From BOG-908 sp965198855 (GTDB lineage: Bacteria; Pseudomonadota; Alphaproteobacteria; Acetobacterales; Acetobacteraceae), in assembly GCA_965198855.1 (NCBI GenBank), contig CBDAPZ010000001.1:1674001-1738000 (forward strand): 64,000 nt of DNA, read 5' to 3'. Below the pieces are notes generated by a model. It had not been told where the DNA came from, made no database searches, and worked only from the letters and a program-made list of their open reading frames with translations. Positions 7,468 through 15,836 of this stretch are shown piece after piece. Every line of letters starts with the position of its first letter. Position 1 is the first letter of the stretch. Both the position numbers and the translations under genes were made by a program.

Positions 7468-9468
7468 TCAGATCATCCGAGTGCGAACAGGCGTAACCTT
7501 TAATACGGCGCGCGGCCTGCCAAGGCTCTCGGCAAGTGCGTCACGGAACCGCAGCAGCGTCGGTGTCGCGTCCGGCGCCGCCGGAGTGGCGAGATAGCGT
7601 TCAGAAAGCGTTTTCAGGCGCTCGGCGAAATCGCGCTTGATCGCGTGATGGCTGTCGGCCACCCCAGGCAGTGTCAGCAGGCGCGCGCGCATGGCGGCTT
7701 CTCCCTTCGCGTATCGTTCAATGCGGCGATCCTCCACCAGCTTCTCCGGCCGGGCCAGATCAAGGAAGGTGCGGGTGATGAAATCTGCAAATACCGGACG
7801 CTCACTTTCGTCGTCACCCTTGGTCCAGGCCACGTCGCCGCGGGCGAGCTTCCACAAGGCTTCGGGTGCAGTACGCAGCAAATAGTGGTTAATCCAGCCT
7901 TGTTCAGCCGCGGGGTTCGAGGAGAAGGCGGGATACCGGTCCTGCACGCCGGGATGGTGGTGGAAGCCACCATCCTGGTTGCGGAAGACGAAAGGCCCTT
8001 CAAGCGTCGAATACGGAAAATGCGGCTGCGAGTGCCAGAATTTCCGGGTCCGAAAGATGCTCTTCACATGGGCGTTCACATCCTTCTCGCGCCAGGCGAA
8101 ACGCTGCGTCGTCGGTGCGTCGGTATAAGGGTCGCCTAGGCGCGAAGAGAAAAGCAGCCAGCACAGGGCCACGGCGTCGGCCGGCTGCGCCTCGTGCATC
8201 GCCATGAAATCGGCAACACCATCGAACAGGTCCGGGGCGGGGCAAAAATACTCATCGAGGTCGAGCACCGCGGTCCAGCGGAAATCGAGGATGTCCGGCA
8301 GCACGGTAAGCGCGTGGGCATAAGCCTTTTCCTGCGCGTTGACCTTTTCGCCGCGCATATTGTGCACCCAGGTGATGATGCCGGCACGGGCAAGATGGCC
8401 GAGCAGCGCGTCCGAACCGTCGGTATTGTCGTTGCTGTAAAGAAAGAAATGCTCGAAACCGATCGAGAGATGATAGGCGAGCCAATCCAGCAGATACGGG
8501 CCTTCGTTGCGCGCACAGGCGAGCACGCAGAAGCCGCGCCGGGATGCGACGTGACCACGGGCCAAACTATGCAAAGCGGTGCCGAGTGGCGTGCCCGTTT
8601 CGTTGACCGAGGCCAGGATCAGTCTTTCGTCGGCAGCCGGATAGACGAGCTGGCCGACGGTGCTGCTTGGCGCACGGCTGTCGCGCCAGCGTGCAAGGCC
8701 GGGCAGATGTGTCTGGATAAAATCGTCTGCCGGAAGAAGACGCTGCAGCAAAGCAAGTGTCTGCGGATCTTCCAGCGCCTGCCGCCCAAGGTCATCGAGT
8801 TCGTCACGCGGAAGCAGGCGCAAGGCCGCTCCAGCCAGGTTCTGCGGCAGCCGGCCGGTGCGCAAGTGGTCAAGCACCGTGGCGAGGCGGAAGCCGGCAC
8901 CAGCAAGCGCGCCGAACGCTTCGGCGAAGGCTTTTGCAGCGGGAAAAACATCCGAAGGCTCAATCGGACGCAGGGTGAAGACAGCTTCCATGGTCGTGCC
9001 AGGGCCGTCGAAGCGGATGTGCTGCTCAGGTTCGGCATCATAGGTGGTGAGGAAGCGCGTGCCACCGAGGGGGTTCTTCAACCGGACCATGCCGCGCTGA
9101 TTGGTGCGCAGGATTCGGGCGGAGATTGCGGGTCCGGCCATCTGGTCGCCTGGGATGGCGAAAGGCTGCGCATCCGGGGTGGCGAGCAGGCAAAAATTCG
9201 GCAGGGCATCTGGCACCAGGGCAAGCAGCGCATTTGCCTGATTTGGCGTGAACGTGCGGACAAGGTGGTTTTCTTCCAGCGCCAGTATCTGTCCCTGCGA
9301 AGATTGCAAGCGGAAGAAGGAGATGTTGGTGCTCGCCGCCGGAATCGGCGGCGCGGTGCTCGGCGCCCGCAGCTGGGCTGCCGCAGGCGCCGTCCGCCGA
9401 AACAGTGCATCGAACCAAGATGCCAAATTGCCCCGCCCAAGCGTAAAATTTTTTGGTTCTTTTTTCAA
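7468..9468 (-). CDS. Glycosyltransferase, GT2/GT92-like (DUF23-type core)
   Basis: Large putative cytoplasmic glycosyltransferase. The catalytic core lies in the middle (about residues 305-520): CVLACARNEGPYLLDWLAYH, LYSNDNTDGSD, and the metal-binding LDLDEYF, as in DUF23/GT92 and Glyco_tranf_2_4 proteins. The N-terminal 290 residues are unlike any domain I recognise. The start is uncertain. There is no in-frame ATG near the 5' end; the earliest start is TTG 9468, whose first ten codons come from a dispersed palindromic repeat, while TTG 9426 is the next option. The gene is followed on the same strand by the amidase gene after 34 nt. Such enzymes commonly decorate surface polysaccharide. Confidence 0.75.
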   Translation of the reverse strand: MKKEPKNFTLGRGNLASWFDALFRRTAPAAAQLRAPSTAPPIPAASTNISFFRLQSSQGQILALEENHLVRTFTPNQANALLALVPDALPNFCLLATPDAQPFAIPGDQMAGPAISARILRTNQRGMVRLKNPLGGTRFLTTYDAEPEQHIRFDGPGTTMEAVFTLRPIEPSDVFPAAKAFAEAFGALAGAGFRLATVLDHLRTGRLPQNLAGAALRLLPRDELDDLGRQALEDPQTLALLQRLLPADDFIQTHLPGLARWRDSRAPSSTVGQLVYPAADERLILASVNETGTPLGTALHSLARGHVASRRGFCVLACARNEGPYLLDWLAYHLSIGFEHFFLYSNDNTDGSDALLGHLARAGIITWVHNMRGEKVNAQEKAYAHALTVLPDILDFRWTAVLDLDEYFCPAPDLFDGVADFMAMHEAQPADAVALCWLLFSSRLGDPYTDAPTTQRFAWREKDVNAHVKSIFRTRKFWHSQPHFPYSTLEGPFVFRNQDGGFHHHPGVQDRYPAFSSNPAAEQGWINHYLLRTAPEALWKLARGDVAWTKGDDESERPVFADFITRTFLDLARPEKLVEDRRIERYAKGEAAMRARLLTLPGVADSHHAIKRDFAERLKTLSERYLATPAAPDATPTLLRFRDALAESLGRPRAVLKVTPVRTRMI

Positions 9469-9490
9469 AAAAGAACCGCTTCCTTCCTTG
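9444..9490. repeat. Dispersed palindromic repeat, copy 4
   Basis: Hairpin GGTTCTTTTTT-CA-AAAAAAGAACC flanked by AAAATTTTTT and GCTTCCTTCC. It lies in the divergent gap between the glycosyltransferase and mazG and overlaps the presumed glycosyltransferase start. Confidence 0.8.
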
Positions 9491-9540
9491 CCTTGCCCTT
9501 TCCCACCAGCGCAAGTGCCGACACGTATTTCAAAGGTAAT

Positions 9541-10338
9541 ATGTCCATGTCCGAAGCCGCGCAGGAGCTAGCCCGATTGCTGGACATCATGGCGCGGCTG
9601 CGCGATCCAGCCAATGGCTGCCCGTGGGACGTAGCCCAGGATTTCGCAAGCATCGCCCCCTACACGATCGAGGAGGCCTACGAGGTCGCCGACGCGATCG
9701 CACAAAACGACATGGCGGCCCTACCGGACGAGTTGGGCGACCTGTTGTTCCAGGTTGTCTTCCACGCACGCATGGCAGAGGAGGCCGGGCATTTCGCCTT
9801 CGCCGGTGTCGCCCGTGCGATCGCCGACAAGATGACACGCCGCCATCCGCACGTCTTCGGCAACGAAGCTGCCCGTGCGGCCGGCATTGCCGCCGGCGGC
9901 TGGGAAGTGCTGAAGGCGGAAGAGCGCGCGGCCCGGGCAGAGCATGGTGTGCTCGCGGGCGTCCCCGTGGGTCTCCCGGCGCTGACGCGAGCCGAGAAAC
10001 TCACCAAACGGGCGGCGCGTGTGGGGTTCGACTGGCCGGATGTATCCTCAGTGCTGGAGAAGCTGACGGAGGAGACCGAGGAGCTGCGCGCGGAGTTCGC
10101 CGTGGCGGATCCTGCGCGGTTGGCAGATGAGCTGGGCGACATGCTGTTCGTAATGGCCAATCTGGCACGCAAATTGGGGCTGGATCCGGAAGCATGTTTA
10201 CGCGGCGCAAACGACAAGTTTGCCCGTCGGTTTGCGGGTGTAGAGGGGATGCTGGCACAGGAAGGCCGCTCGCCGGCGGATGCGGCGCTGAAAGAAATGG
10301 AGGCATACTGGCAAGCAGTAAAGCGCAGCGAAAAGTAG
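9541..10338 (+). CDS. mazG: Nucleoside triphosphate pyrophosphohydrolase MazG
   Basis: House-cleaning enzyme that hydrolyses (d)NTPs to NMP plus pyrophosphate. Two MazG repeats are present: the first at about residues 30-110 with EEAYEVADAI and DELGDLLFQVVFHARM, the second at about 165-240 with EETEELRAEF and DELGDMLFVMANLARKLG, both holding the EExxE and ExxD metal-binding acidics. An upstream open frame reaches back to 8194 but is only a shadow of the opposite-strand gene. ATG 9541 follows AAAGG by 4 nt (a second ATG is at 9547). The 265 residues match E. coli MazG (263). Confidence 0.94.
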   Translation: MSMSEAAQELARLLDIMARLRDPANGCPWDVAQDFASIAPYTIEEAYEVADAIAQNDMAALPDELGDLLFQVVFHARMAEEAGHFAFAGVARAIADKMTRRHPHVFGNEAARAAGIAAGGWEVLKAEERAARAEHGVLAGVPVGLPALTRAEKLTKRAARVGFDWPDVSSVLEKLTEETEELRAEFAVADPARLADELGDMLFVMANLARKLGLDPEACLRGANDKFARRFAGVEGMLAQEGRSPADAALKEMEAYWQAVKRSEK

Positions 10339-10367
10339 CGTGGGTTGCTCCTGGGCGACCCACGCTA
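10336..10367. terminator. Bidirectional hairpin between convergent genes
   Basis: Twelve-base arms (10336-10347 and 10356-10367) pair with one wobble around an 8-nt loop, right at the mazG stop and 6 nt from the end of the convergent gene. There is no T-run, so efficiency is uncertain. Confidence 0.55.
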
Positions 10368-10372
10368 TGATT

Positions 10373-11653
10373 CTAGCTCAATGCATTGCGCAAATCGGCA
10401 ATCAAATCGTCCGGATGTTCGACACCAACTGATATACGCACCAGATTATCCAACAACCCAAACTTCTTCTTACGTTCCGGAGGTACCGCAATATGCGTCA
10501 TCGCCGCCGGATGCGACGCCAGGCTTTCGGTTCCCCCTAGGCTGACAGCCAATTTTACAAGTGTCAGCCTGTCAAGAAAAGCAAACGCCTCCTTCTCCCC
10601 ACCCTTCACATAAACACTGATCGTCGAACCAGGACCGCTACACTGGCGTGCATACAAATCATGCTCGCGTGTCCCCGCCGCCAGATGTCCCAGAAAACCC
10701 ACCTTCTCGATCGAAGGGTGGTTCGCCAGAAAATCCGCCACCTTGGCCGCATTCTCGCCGGCACGCGTCATGCGCAGTTCCAAAGTCTCCAGGCTGCGCA
10801 TAAGAAGCCACCCGGTATGCGGATCGCTCATCGTGCCGAACGCACTGCGCATCGAACGGATCGGCTTGAGCGCCGCGCGCGCGCCAAGAACAGCGCCGGC
10901 AACGACATCGCTATGCCCACCGACATATTTGGTCAGCGAATAGATCACCATGTCCGCACCATGCAACAAAGGCGATTGCCAGAGCGGCCCCAGAAACGTG
11001 TTGTCGACGATGACGGTCGGCTTGCCACCTGGCTGGTCAGCCAGTCCAGCCGCAAGTTCGGCACATAATGCAATATCGACGAGATCGTTCGTAGGGTTGG
11101 CTGGCGTCTCGATCATGAACGCCGCAACACGGCCGCCCGATTTGACCGCAGCCTTGGCTTCTTTCAACCGGGCGCGGATCTGTTCCGGTTTGAGATTTCC
11201 AGCAAACTCGAAACCCTGGATGCCGAATTGCGGCAGCACCTTCATCAGCAATGTTTCGGTGCCGCCATAGATCGGCGCGTTGTAGAACACCACATCGCCC
11301 GGCCGGGCGACGCTGAGCAACGTCGTGGCGATCGCCGCCATGCCACTGGCAAACACCAGGGCAGCCTCGGCGCCGTCCCAGACAGTCAACCGATCCTCAA
11401 GGATCTCGAGGTCCGGATTGTTGAAACGCGAATAGATCAGGCCCGGCGACTCGTTTTCCCGCAATTCGCGCAGCCCGGCCACCAGCTCGAAAAACTCCTT
11501 CCCGTGCTGGGCAGAGCGAAACACGAAGGTCGACGTCTGAAAGATCGGCACCTTTACCGACCCCTCGGATAGAGCGGGGTCGTAGCCAAACCCCATCATC
11601 AGCGTTTCCGGGTGCAACACTTGGCCGGCGAGCGTGCGCTTGTGGTGATTCAT
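10373..11653 (-). CDS. Cystathionine gamma-synthase / methionine gamma-lyase family PLP enzyme
   Basis: Fold-type I, Cys/Met-metabolism PLP enzyme. The PLP lysine is K242 in IYSLTKYVGGHSDV, preceded by the phosphate/ring-binding IVDNTF (about 215-220) and by YSRFNNP and SGMAAIATTL. Length 426 is slightly long because of extended N- and C-termini. This subgroup is often annotated as cystathionine gamma-synthase family or methionine gamma-lyase; synthase versus lyase activity cannot be told by eye. It is 23 nt downstream of the aldo/keto reductase on the same strand, so probably in one operon. Confidence 0.88.
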   Translation of the reverse strand: MNHHKRTLAGQVLHPETLMMGFGYDPALSEGSVKVPIFQTSTFVFRSAQHGKEFFELVAGLRELRENESPGLIYSRFNNPDLEILEDRLTVWDGAEAALVFASGMAAIATTLLSVARPGDVVFYNAPIYGGTETLLMKVLPQFGIQGFEFAGNLKPEQIRARLKEAKAAVKSGGRVAAFMIETPANPTNDLVDIALCAELAAGLADQPGGKPTVIVDNTFLGPLWQSPLLHGADMVIYSLTKYVGGHSDVVAGAVLGARAALKPIRSMRSAFGTMSDPHTGWLLMRSLETLELRMTRAGENAAKVADFLANHPSIEKVGFLGHLAAGTREHDLYARQCSGPGSTISVYVKGGEKEAFAFLDRLTLVKLAVSLGGTESLASHPAAMTHIAVPPERKKKFGLLDNLVRISVGVEHPDDLIADLRNALS

Positions 11654-11676
11654 ATGCGAAACCCCAAAATACCGGC

Positions 11677-12660
11677 CTAGAACCCGGCGACACGTCTTGG
11701 AATATACGGTGCCTCGAGCGCGTTTATCTCGTCGGCGGTCAGTTTCAACGACACCGCGGCGACCGCATCCTCAAGATGGTGCGCCTTGCTCGCGCCGACA
11801 ATCGGCGCGGTCACGCCCGGCTTGGCTAGAACCCATGCGAGCGCAACCTGCGCCATCGGCACGCCACGCGCCTCGGCAATCCGCGCCACCTCGCCGATGA
11901 TCGCACGGTCCGCGTCCTCCCCACCTTTATACAGCGTCTGGCCGAACTTGTCGGTCTCGGCACGTTTCGTGACGTTCTGCTCGGACCAGGGGCGTGTCAG
12001 CTTGCCGCGTGCGAGCGGGCTCCAGGGGATCACGCCGATGCCTTCCTCGCGGCACAGGCCGAGCATTTCGCGCTCCTCTTCGCGATAGAGCAGATTGAGA
12101 TGATCCTGCATGGAGACGAAGCGCGTCCAGCCATTCAGCTTGGAGAGATATAGCGCTTTGCAGAACTGCCACGCGTACATCGACGACGCGCCGATATAAC
12201 GGGCCTTGCCGGCCTTCACCACGTCGTGCAGCGCCTCCAGCGTCTCCTCGATGGGCGTGTCGGCGTCGAAGCGGTGGATCTGGTACAAATCGACGTAGTC
12301 CATGCCCAACCTTGTGAGGCTCGCGTCGATCTCGGCAAAGATCGCCTTGCGCGACAGGCCACGGCCATTCGGATGCTTGTGCATCTCGCCATGCACCTTG
12401 GTGGCGACCACGACCGAGTCGCGCGGTGTGGCAGATTTCAGCGCACGGCCAAGGATTTCTTCGCTGGAGCCGTCGGAATAGACATTCGCCGTGTCGAAGA
12501 AATTGATCCCGTGGTCCAGCGCACTCGTGATGAACTTTGTGCTGTCGGCTTCCGGCAGGGTCCATTCGTGATTGCCGCGGTCGGGCGCTCCATAGGTCAT
12601 GCAGCCCAGGCAGATGCGCGAGATCTTGAGGCCCGTATGGCCGAGATTGACATAATCCAT
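11677..12660 (-). CDS. Aldo/keto reductase
   Basis: NADPH-dependent oxidoreductase of the (beta/alpha)8 aldo/keto reductase superfamily. The catalytic tetrad is D56, Y61, K88 and H129 (NFFDTANVYS, VATKVHG, YQIHRFD), and the cofactor end holds VIPWSPLARGKL and the C-terminal PIVGASKAHHLEDAV. Length 327 is normal. The HRFDADTPIEETLEALHDVVKAGKARYIGASSM context places it with the YeaE/YghZ-like bacterial group acting on small aldehydes. First gene of a likely two-gene operon with the PLP enzyme. Confidence 0.92.
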   Translation of the reverse strand: MDYVNLGHTGLKISRICLGCMTYGAPDRGNHEWTLPEADSTKFITSALDHGINFFDTANVYSDGSSEEILGRALKSATPRDSVVVATKVHGEMHKHPNGRGLSRKAIFAEIDASLTRLGMDYVDLYQIHRFDADTPIEETLEALHDVVKAGKARYIGASSMYAWQFCKALYLSKLNGWTRFVSMQDHLNLLYREEEREMLGLCREEGIGVIPWSPLARGKLTRPWSEQNVTKRAETDKFGQTLYKGGEDADRAIIGEVARIAEARGVPMAQVALAWVLAKPGVTAPIVGASKAHHLEDAVAAVSLKLTADEINALEAPYIPRRVAGF

Positions 12661-12682
12661 GTGATCGAACTCCCTGGAAGGA

Positions 12683-13441
12683 TTAGGGGATGGGCGGTTG
12701 CGGATTGAACAATCTGCCCATGGCAGACGCCATGTCGGTGGGAATGAGCACGGTGGCCCCGCGCTCCTTGTTCATCTCGTAGAGTAGGTTCATCTGCCGC
12801 AGTTGCAAAGCGATGGGGCTTTGCGCGTAGAGCTCGGCCGCCGCAAGCACCTGGCGTGCAATGTCCTGTTCGGCAGACGCCAAGGTAACCCGTGCGTCAC
12901 GTTCGCGTTCGGCCTGCGCCTGCCGACTCATCGCGTCCTGCAAGCCCGGCGGTATCGCCACGTCACGGATTTCCACCGCGCGCACGGCCACACCCCAATC
13001 ACGGATCTTGCCTGCGATCGTGTTGCGCAAAGCCTCGTCTGCGGTATGGCGATCGGAGAGCAGCTTGCCGAGGTCGATGCTGCCGATCATCTCGCGCAGC
13101 GAGGTCTGTGCCACGCGTTCGATCGCCTGTGTGTAATTGACAATGTTGATCGCCGCGGCGCGAGGATCCTCCACCTGCCAAAAGATGATGGCATCGACGC
13201 CCACGGCCACGGTATCCCGCGTGAGCGCCTGTTCGGCGGTGATATTGGCGGTTTGTATCCGCAGGTCGATAGTGGTGGCGATGGTATCGATCGGCCAGAG
13301 CAGGTAGACGCCCGGCCCTTTGACCGCGTGGAAACGACCCAGCCTAAGCACGACAGCCCGCCGCCATTCCTGCGCGATTCTGACCGATCTTGCGACGATC
13401 AGAAGGATAATAGCGGCAAATATTCCAAACCCGATTTCCAT
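12683..13441 (-). CDS. Slipin / stomatin-like SPFH protein
   Basis: Membrane-anchored SPFH-domain protein. One N-terminal hydrophobic segment (residues 3-18, FGIFAAIILLIVARSV) is followed by the SPFH core (EWRRAVVLRLGRFHAVKGPG, then DTVAVGVDAIIFWQVEDP) and an Ala/Glu/Arg-rich coiled coil (AQAERERDARVTLASAEQDI). Length 252 is typical of short slipins. Such proteins scaffold membrane microdomains and are often paired with an NfeD protease partner, which I do not see next to it. It overlaps no neighbour; 18 nt separate it from the upstream gene. Confidence 0.9.
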   Translation of the reverse strand: MEIGFGIFAAIILLIVARSVRIAQEWRRAVVLRLGRFHAVKGPGVYLLWPIDTIATTIDLRIQTANITAEQALTRDTVAVGVDAIIFWQVEDPRAAAINIVNYTQAIERVAQTSLREMIGSIDLGKLLSDRHTADEALRNTIAGKIRDWGVAVRAVEIRDVAIPPGLQDAMSRQAQAERERDARVTLASAEQDIARQVLAAAELYAQSPIALQLRQMNLLYEMNKERGATVLIPTDMASAMGRLFNPQPPIP

Positions 13442-13459
13442 GGTGGCCCCATAAGCTTA

Positions 13460-14248
13460 TTACGCTGATCTTCTCATCGCCGCCCAAGTCACTGCCATTC
13501 GATCCCCGAGAAAACGCGGCCCCGATTTGCCAGGGCTCGCCAGATCCCGCCGCGCCATCACAGCCGGTAGTGCAGCCGCGACCCAAGTTTTCCCGCATCG
13601 CTCCGAGGCCCCCAGCAGGGCCGCACCAACGAAGGCCAGGGCTTGCCGGATACCTGCGGTTTTAGGCCCGACTGGCTCTGCAATCGCCTCGTCAGAGGTG
13701 ATTTTATAAGCGTCGAGCAGTTCGCTCGGCATCAGGCAACGCCCTTGTCGTGCAGCATACGGCGCATTGCGCAGCACGCCGGAGGCGCCATATCCGGCGC
13801 CGAGCCGGCGCAGGCGTGGCATGCTGGTCGCTGGCGCGCCCAGCACGCGGCCGGTCGCCACAGCCAGCGACCCGGCGCCTTGCAGCAGCCATTCACGCCA
13901 CGCGCCGAGAGTAGCAATGTCTCCTTCGGCGTCGAGCTCGCGGGAGGCAATCATCTCCAGCAGATCGGGTGCGAAGAGCCGGCCCTCGGCGAGAGCCGCG
14001 TGCAGGGGCGTCGCCACCTCATGCCCCTTCACCTGGCCCTCCACCACCTCACGCCACCATTGCAGCCTGATCAGCGCCAGCCCCGGCTCGCTCGCCACCT
14101 CGCGCGCCCGCGCTAGTTCGTGGTTGAACGCATACAGCGTGAACAGCGTGCGCCGGTGCGCTTCCGGCGCGAACAGGGTAACGAAATACCGGTCCGGATC
14201 GTGACGGCGGACCAATTCGGCTTCCGGGCTGAAAAACATCGCCAGCAC
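13460..14248 (-). CDS. Squalene/phytoene synthase-fold protein (NDUFAF6-like)
   Basis: All-alpha isoprenoid-synthase-fold protein. The family motif region reads LYAFNHELARAREVASEPGLALIRLQWWREVVEG (split here: YAFNHELARA about residues 38-47, LALIRLQWWR about 57-66). True phytoene or squalene synthases have an aspartate-rich DxxxD motif after YAF; here it is replaced by neutral and glutamate residues. The protein therefore more likely belongs to the non-catalytic group related to complex I assembly factor NDUFAF6. Start is GTG 14248; ATG 14239 is three codons in. Confidence 0.78.
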   Translation of the reverse strand: MLAMFFSPEAELVRRHDPDRYFVTLFAPEAHRRTLFTLYAFNHELARAREVASEPGLALIRLQWWREVVEGQVKGHEVATPLHAALAEGRLFAPDLLEMIASRELDAEGDIATLGAWREWLLQGAGSLAVATGRVLGAPATSMPRLRRLGAGYGASGVLRNAPYAARQGRCLMPSELLDAYKITSDEAIAEPVGPKTAGIRQALAFVGAALLGASERCGKTWVAAALPAVMARRDLASPGKSGPRFLGDRMAVTWAAMRRSA

Positions 14249-14392
14249 ATGGCTGCATCCCGCCGCCCCGGCAAGCTTTCGCCGTCCTTGACGCGCGGCC
14301 AGCGGAACAATAGCTGACTCATGCGTTTACGCGGCAGGGCTTCGGCCCGCCATCCATCGCGCATCGCGCTATCCCACCGACGGAGAATGCCC

Positions 14393-14995
14393 ATGGCTTT
14401 CGAACTCCCGCCCCTCCCTTTCGACAAGAACGCGCTGGCCGCCAACGGTATGTGCCAGGAAACCCTGGAGCTGCATCACGACAAGCACCACCAGGCCTAC
14501 GTCACCGCGTTGAACGGCTTCGTCGAGAAAGACGCCGCCCTCCAAGGCAAGAGCCTGGACGAGATCGTCACCCTCACCGCTAGCACCCCCGGCCCGGTGT
14601 TCAACAATGCCGGCCAGCATTGGAACCACATTCTGTTCTGGAAGAATCTGTCGCCCACCGGCGGCAAAATCCCCGGCGCCCTGCAGAAAAAGATCGACGA
14701 GGATCTCGGCGGCACCGAGAAATTCAAGGAAGCCTTCAAGGCCGCTTCCACCACCCAGTTCGGCTCCGGCTGGGCGTGGCTGGTGCTCGACAAATCCGGC
14801 AAGCTCGCCGTGACCAAGACGCCGAACGGCTCAAACCCGCTCGCCACCGGCGAAGGGAAGGTGCTGCTCGCCCTCGATGTGTGGGAGCACAGCTACTACC
14901 TGGATTTCCGCAATCGCCGCCCGGATTACGTGACCAACTACCTCGACAAGCTCGCCAATTACGAGTTCGCCGAAGCCCAGCTTCACGCCGCATAA
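14393..14995 (+). CDS. sodB: Superoxide dismutase, Fe/Mn type
   Basis: Cytoplasmic Fe-type superoxide dismutase converting superoxide to peroxide and oxygen. Metal ligands are H28, H79 (NNAGQHWNHILFW), D162 and H166 (DVWEHSYYLDFRNRRPDY). Glutamine-69-type versus 146-type discrimination cannot be made reliably by eye, but the N-terminus (MAFELPPLPF) and WEHSYY pattern fit iron SODs. Start ATG 14393 is 7 nt after GGAG; an ATG at 14387 lies within that spacing and is less likely. 200 residues, normal. Monocistronic with its own terminator. Confidence 0.95.
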   Translation: MAFELPPLPFDKNALAANGMCQETLELHHDKHHQAYVTALNGFVEKDAALQGKSLDEIVTLTASTPGPVFNNAGQHWNHILFWKNLSPTGGKIPGALQKKIDEDLGGTEKFKEAFKAASTTQFGSGWAWLVLDKSGKLAVTKTPNGSNPLATGEGKVLLALDVWEHSYYLDFRNRRPDYVTNYLDKLANYEFAEAQLHAA

Positions 14996-15032
14996 GAAAC
15001 TACTGACAAAACGTCTGAGTAGTTGGCAACAT

Positions 15033-15061
15033 ACGGGGACTAATCATCCCCGTTGATTTTT
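15033..15061 (+). terminator. Terminator of sodB
   Basis: Seven-base stem ACGGGGA / TCCCCGT around CTAATCA, followed by TGATTTTTA, 38 nt after the stop. Confidence 0.7.
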
Positions 15062-15080
15062 AAGATCGGATTTTAGTGTT

Positions 15081-15347
15081 TTGAGCAAAACCTCTGTTTC
15101 GCCGTTCGCGCTGCCGATCATGATGACCGAATTGGCCATGGCCTCCTGGGAGACGATCTGGCACCGCACCGCCCTGATGGTAAACGGCACATGCACCTTT
15201 GCAGAATACGAAAGCATGCTGAGCGAGAAAATGGGCGCCCTTACTCAATCAAGCGCTGCGCTTTTTGCAGGGATGGAGCCGACTGACGTTCTCCGCCCCT
15301 ATCATGTGAAGGCGACGGCGAACGCAAAGAGACTCAGAAACCAGTAA
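15081..15347 (+). CDS. Small hypothetical protein (phasin-like composition)
   Basis: An 88-codon frame beginning TTG 15081, with ATG codons at residues 14 and 15 (MMTELAMASWETIWHRTALM) as likelier starts, giving about 74 residues. It is predicted helical and lacks Cys and membrane segments. The MASWETIWHRT... TFAEYESMLSEKMGA pattern resembles small phasin-like proteins of alphaproteobacteria that coat polyhydroxyalkanoate granules, but I cannot confirm that. It sits alone between sodB and yajC. Its own downstream region is the yajC terminator read from the other strand. Confidence 0.6.
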   Translation: MSKTSVSPFALPIMMTELAMASWETIWHRTALMVNGTCTFAEYESMLSEKMGALTQSSAALFAGMEPTDVLRPYHVKATANAKRLRNQ

Positions 15348-15352
15348 GAGAG

Positions 15353-15393
15353 ATTGGGGAGACGAAGCCGTTCCCCCAAACCTCCGGCATTAT
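15353..15393 (-). terminator. Terminator-like repeat downstream of yajC
   Basis: Directly after the yajC stop the minus strand reads TAATGCCGGAGGTTTGGGGGA, then a GGCTTCG loop and CCCC. The same arrangement follows the lolD stop at 57709-57752. It is a hairpin and a dispersed repeat at once. Confidence 0.6.
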
Positions 15394-15740
15394 TTGGAGT
15401 CGTTGGCAGGGGCCGGAACGCTACCTGTCAGGATTTGGGTCAGGGTTTCGCGCAGGACGGTGACACGTACGGAAGGCGCGATTTCGACCTCGATTTCGCT
15501 GACGCCTTCCCGCGCCTTCTGAACCACGCCGACAATGCCGCCGGCGGTGAGCACACGATCGCCACGCTTCACCGCAGAAAGCTGCGCCTTCAGCGTCTTC
15601 TGTGCCTGCTGCTGCGGCCGGATCATCATGAAATAGAACACGCCGAAAATCAGTACGATCGGCAGGAACTGCAGCACACCGGACCCGGTCAGGCCACCCG
15701 TGGCGTCCTGCGCATAAGCCTGTGAAATGAACGAGAACAT
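15390..15740 (-). CDS. yajC: Preprotein translocase subunit YajC
   Basis: Inner-membrane accessory of the SecDF-YajC complex. An N-terminal hydrophobic helix (GVLQFLPIVLIFGVFYFMMI, residues about 22-41) is followed by the diagnostic RPQQQAQKTL and a cytoplasmic domain with KRGDRVLTAGGIVG. ATG 15740 (MFSFISQAYAQ) is chosen; it follows AGGA at 11 nt and gives 116 residues, normal for YajC. The longer frame from 15818 has no such support. secD/secF are not adjacent here. Confidence 0.95.
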   Translation of the reverse strand: MFSFISQAYAQDATGGLTGSGVLQFLPIVLIFGVFYFMMIRPQQQAQKTLKAQLSAVKRGDRVLTAGGIVGVVQKAREGVSEIEVEIAPSVRVTVLRETLTQILTGSVPAPANDSK

Positions 15741-15836
15741 GGGCGACAATCCTGCGACGAAAAAACGCGCGGAAACATTTGCCGCGCGACGCGCCGCACC
15801 ATAGTTTGCGCCCCCCACCGGTCAAGCTCCCAGAAA

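Noticed and set aside
8194..9540. Long plus-strand frame fused in front of mazG
   Set aside because: Shadow of the glycosyltransferase on the other strand; MazG homology and a ribosome-binding site begin at 9541.
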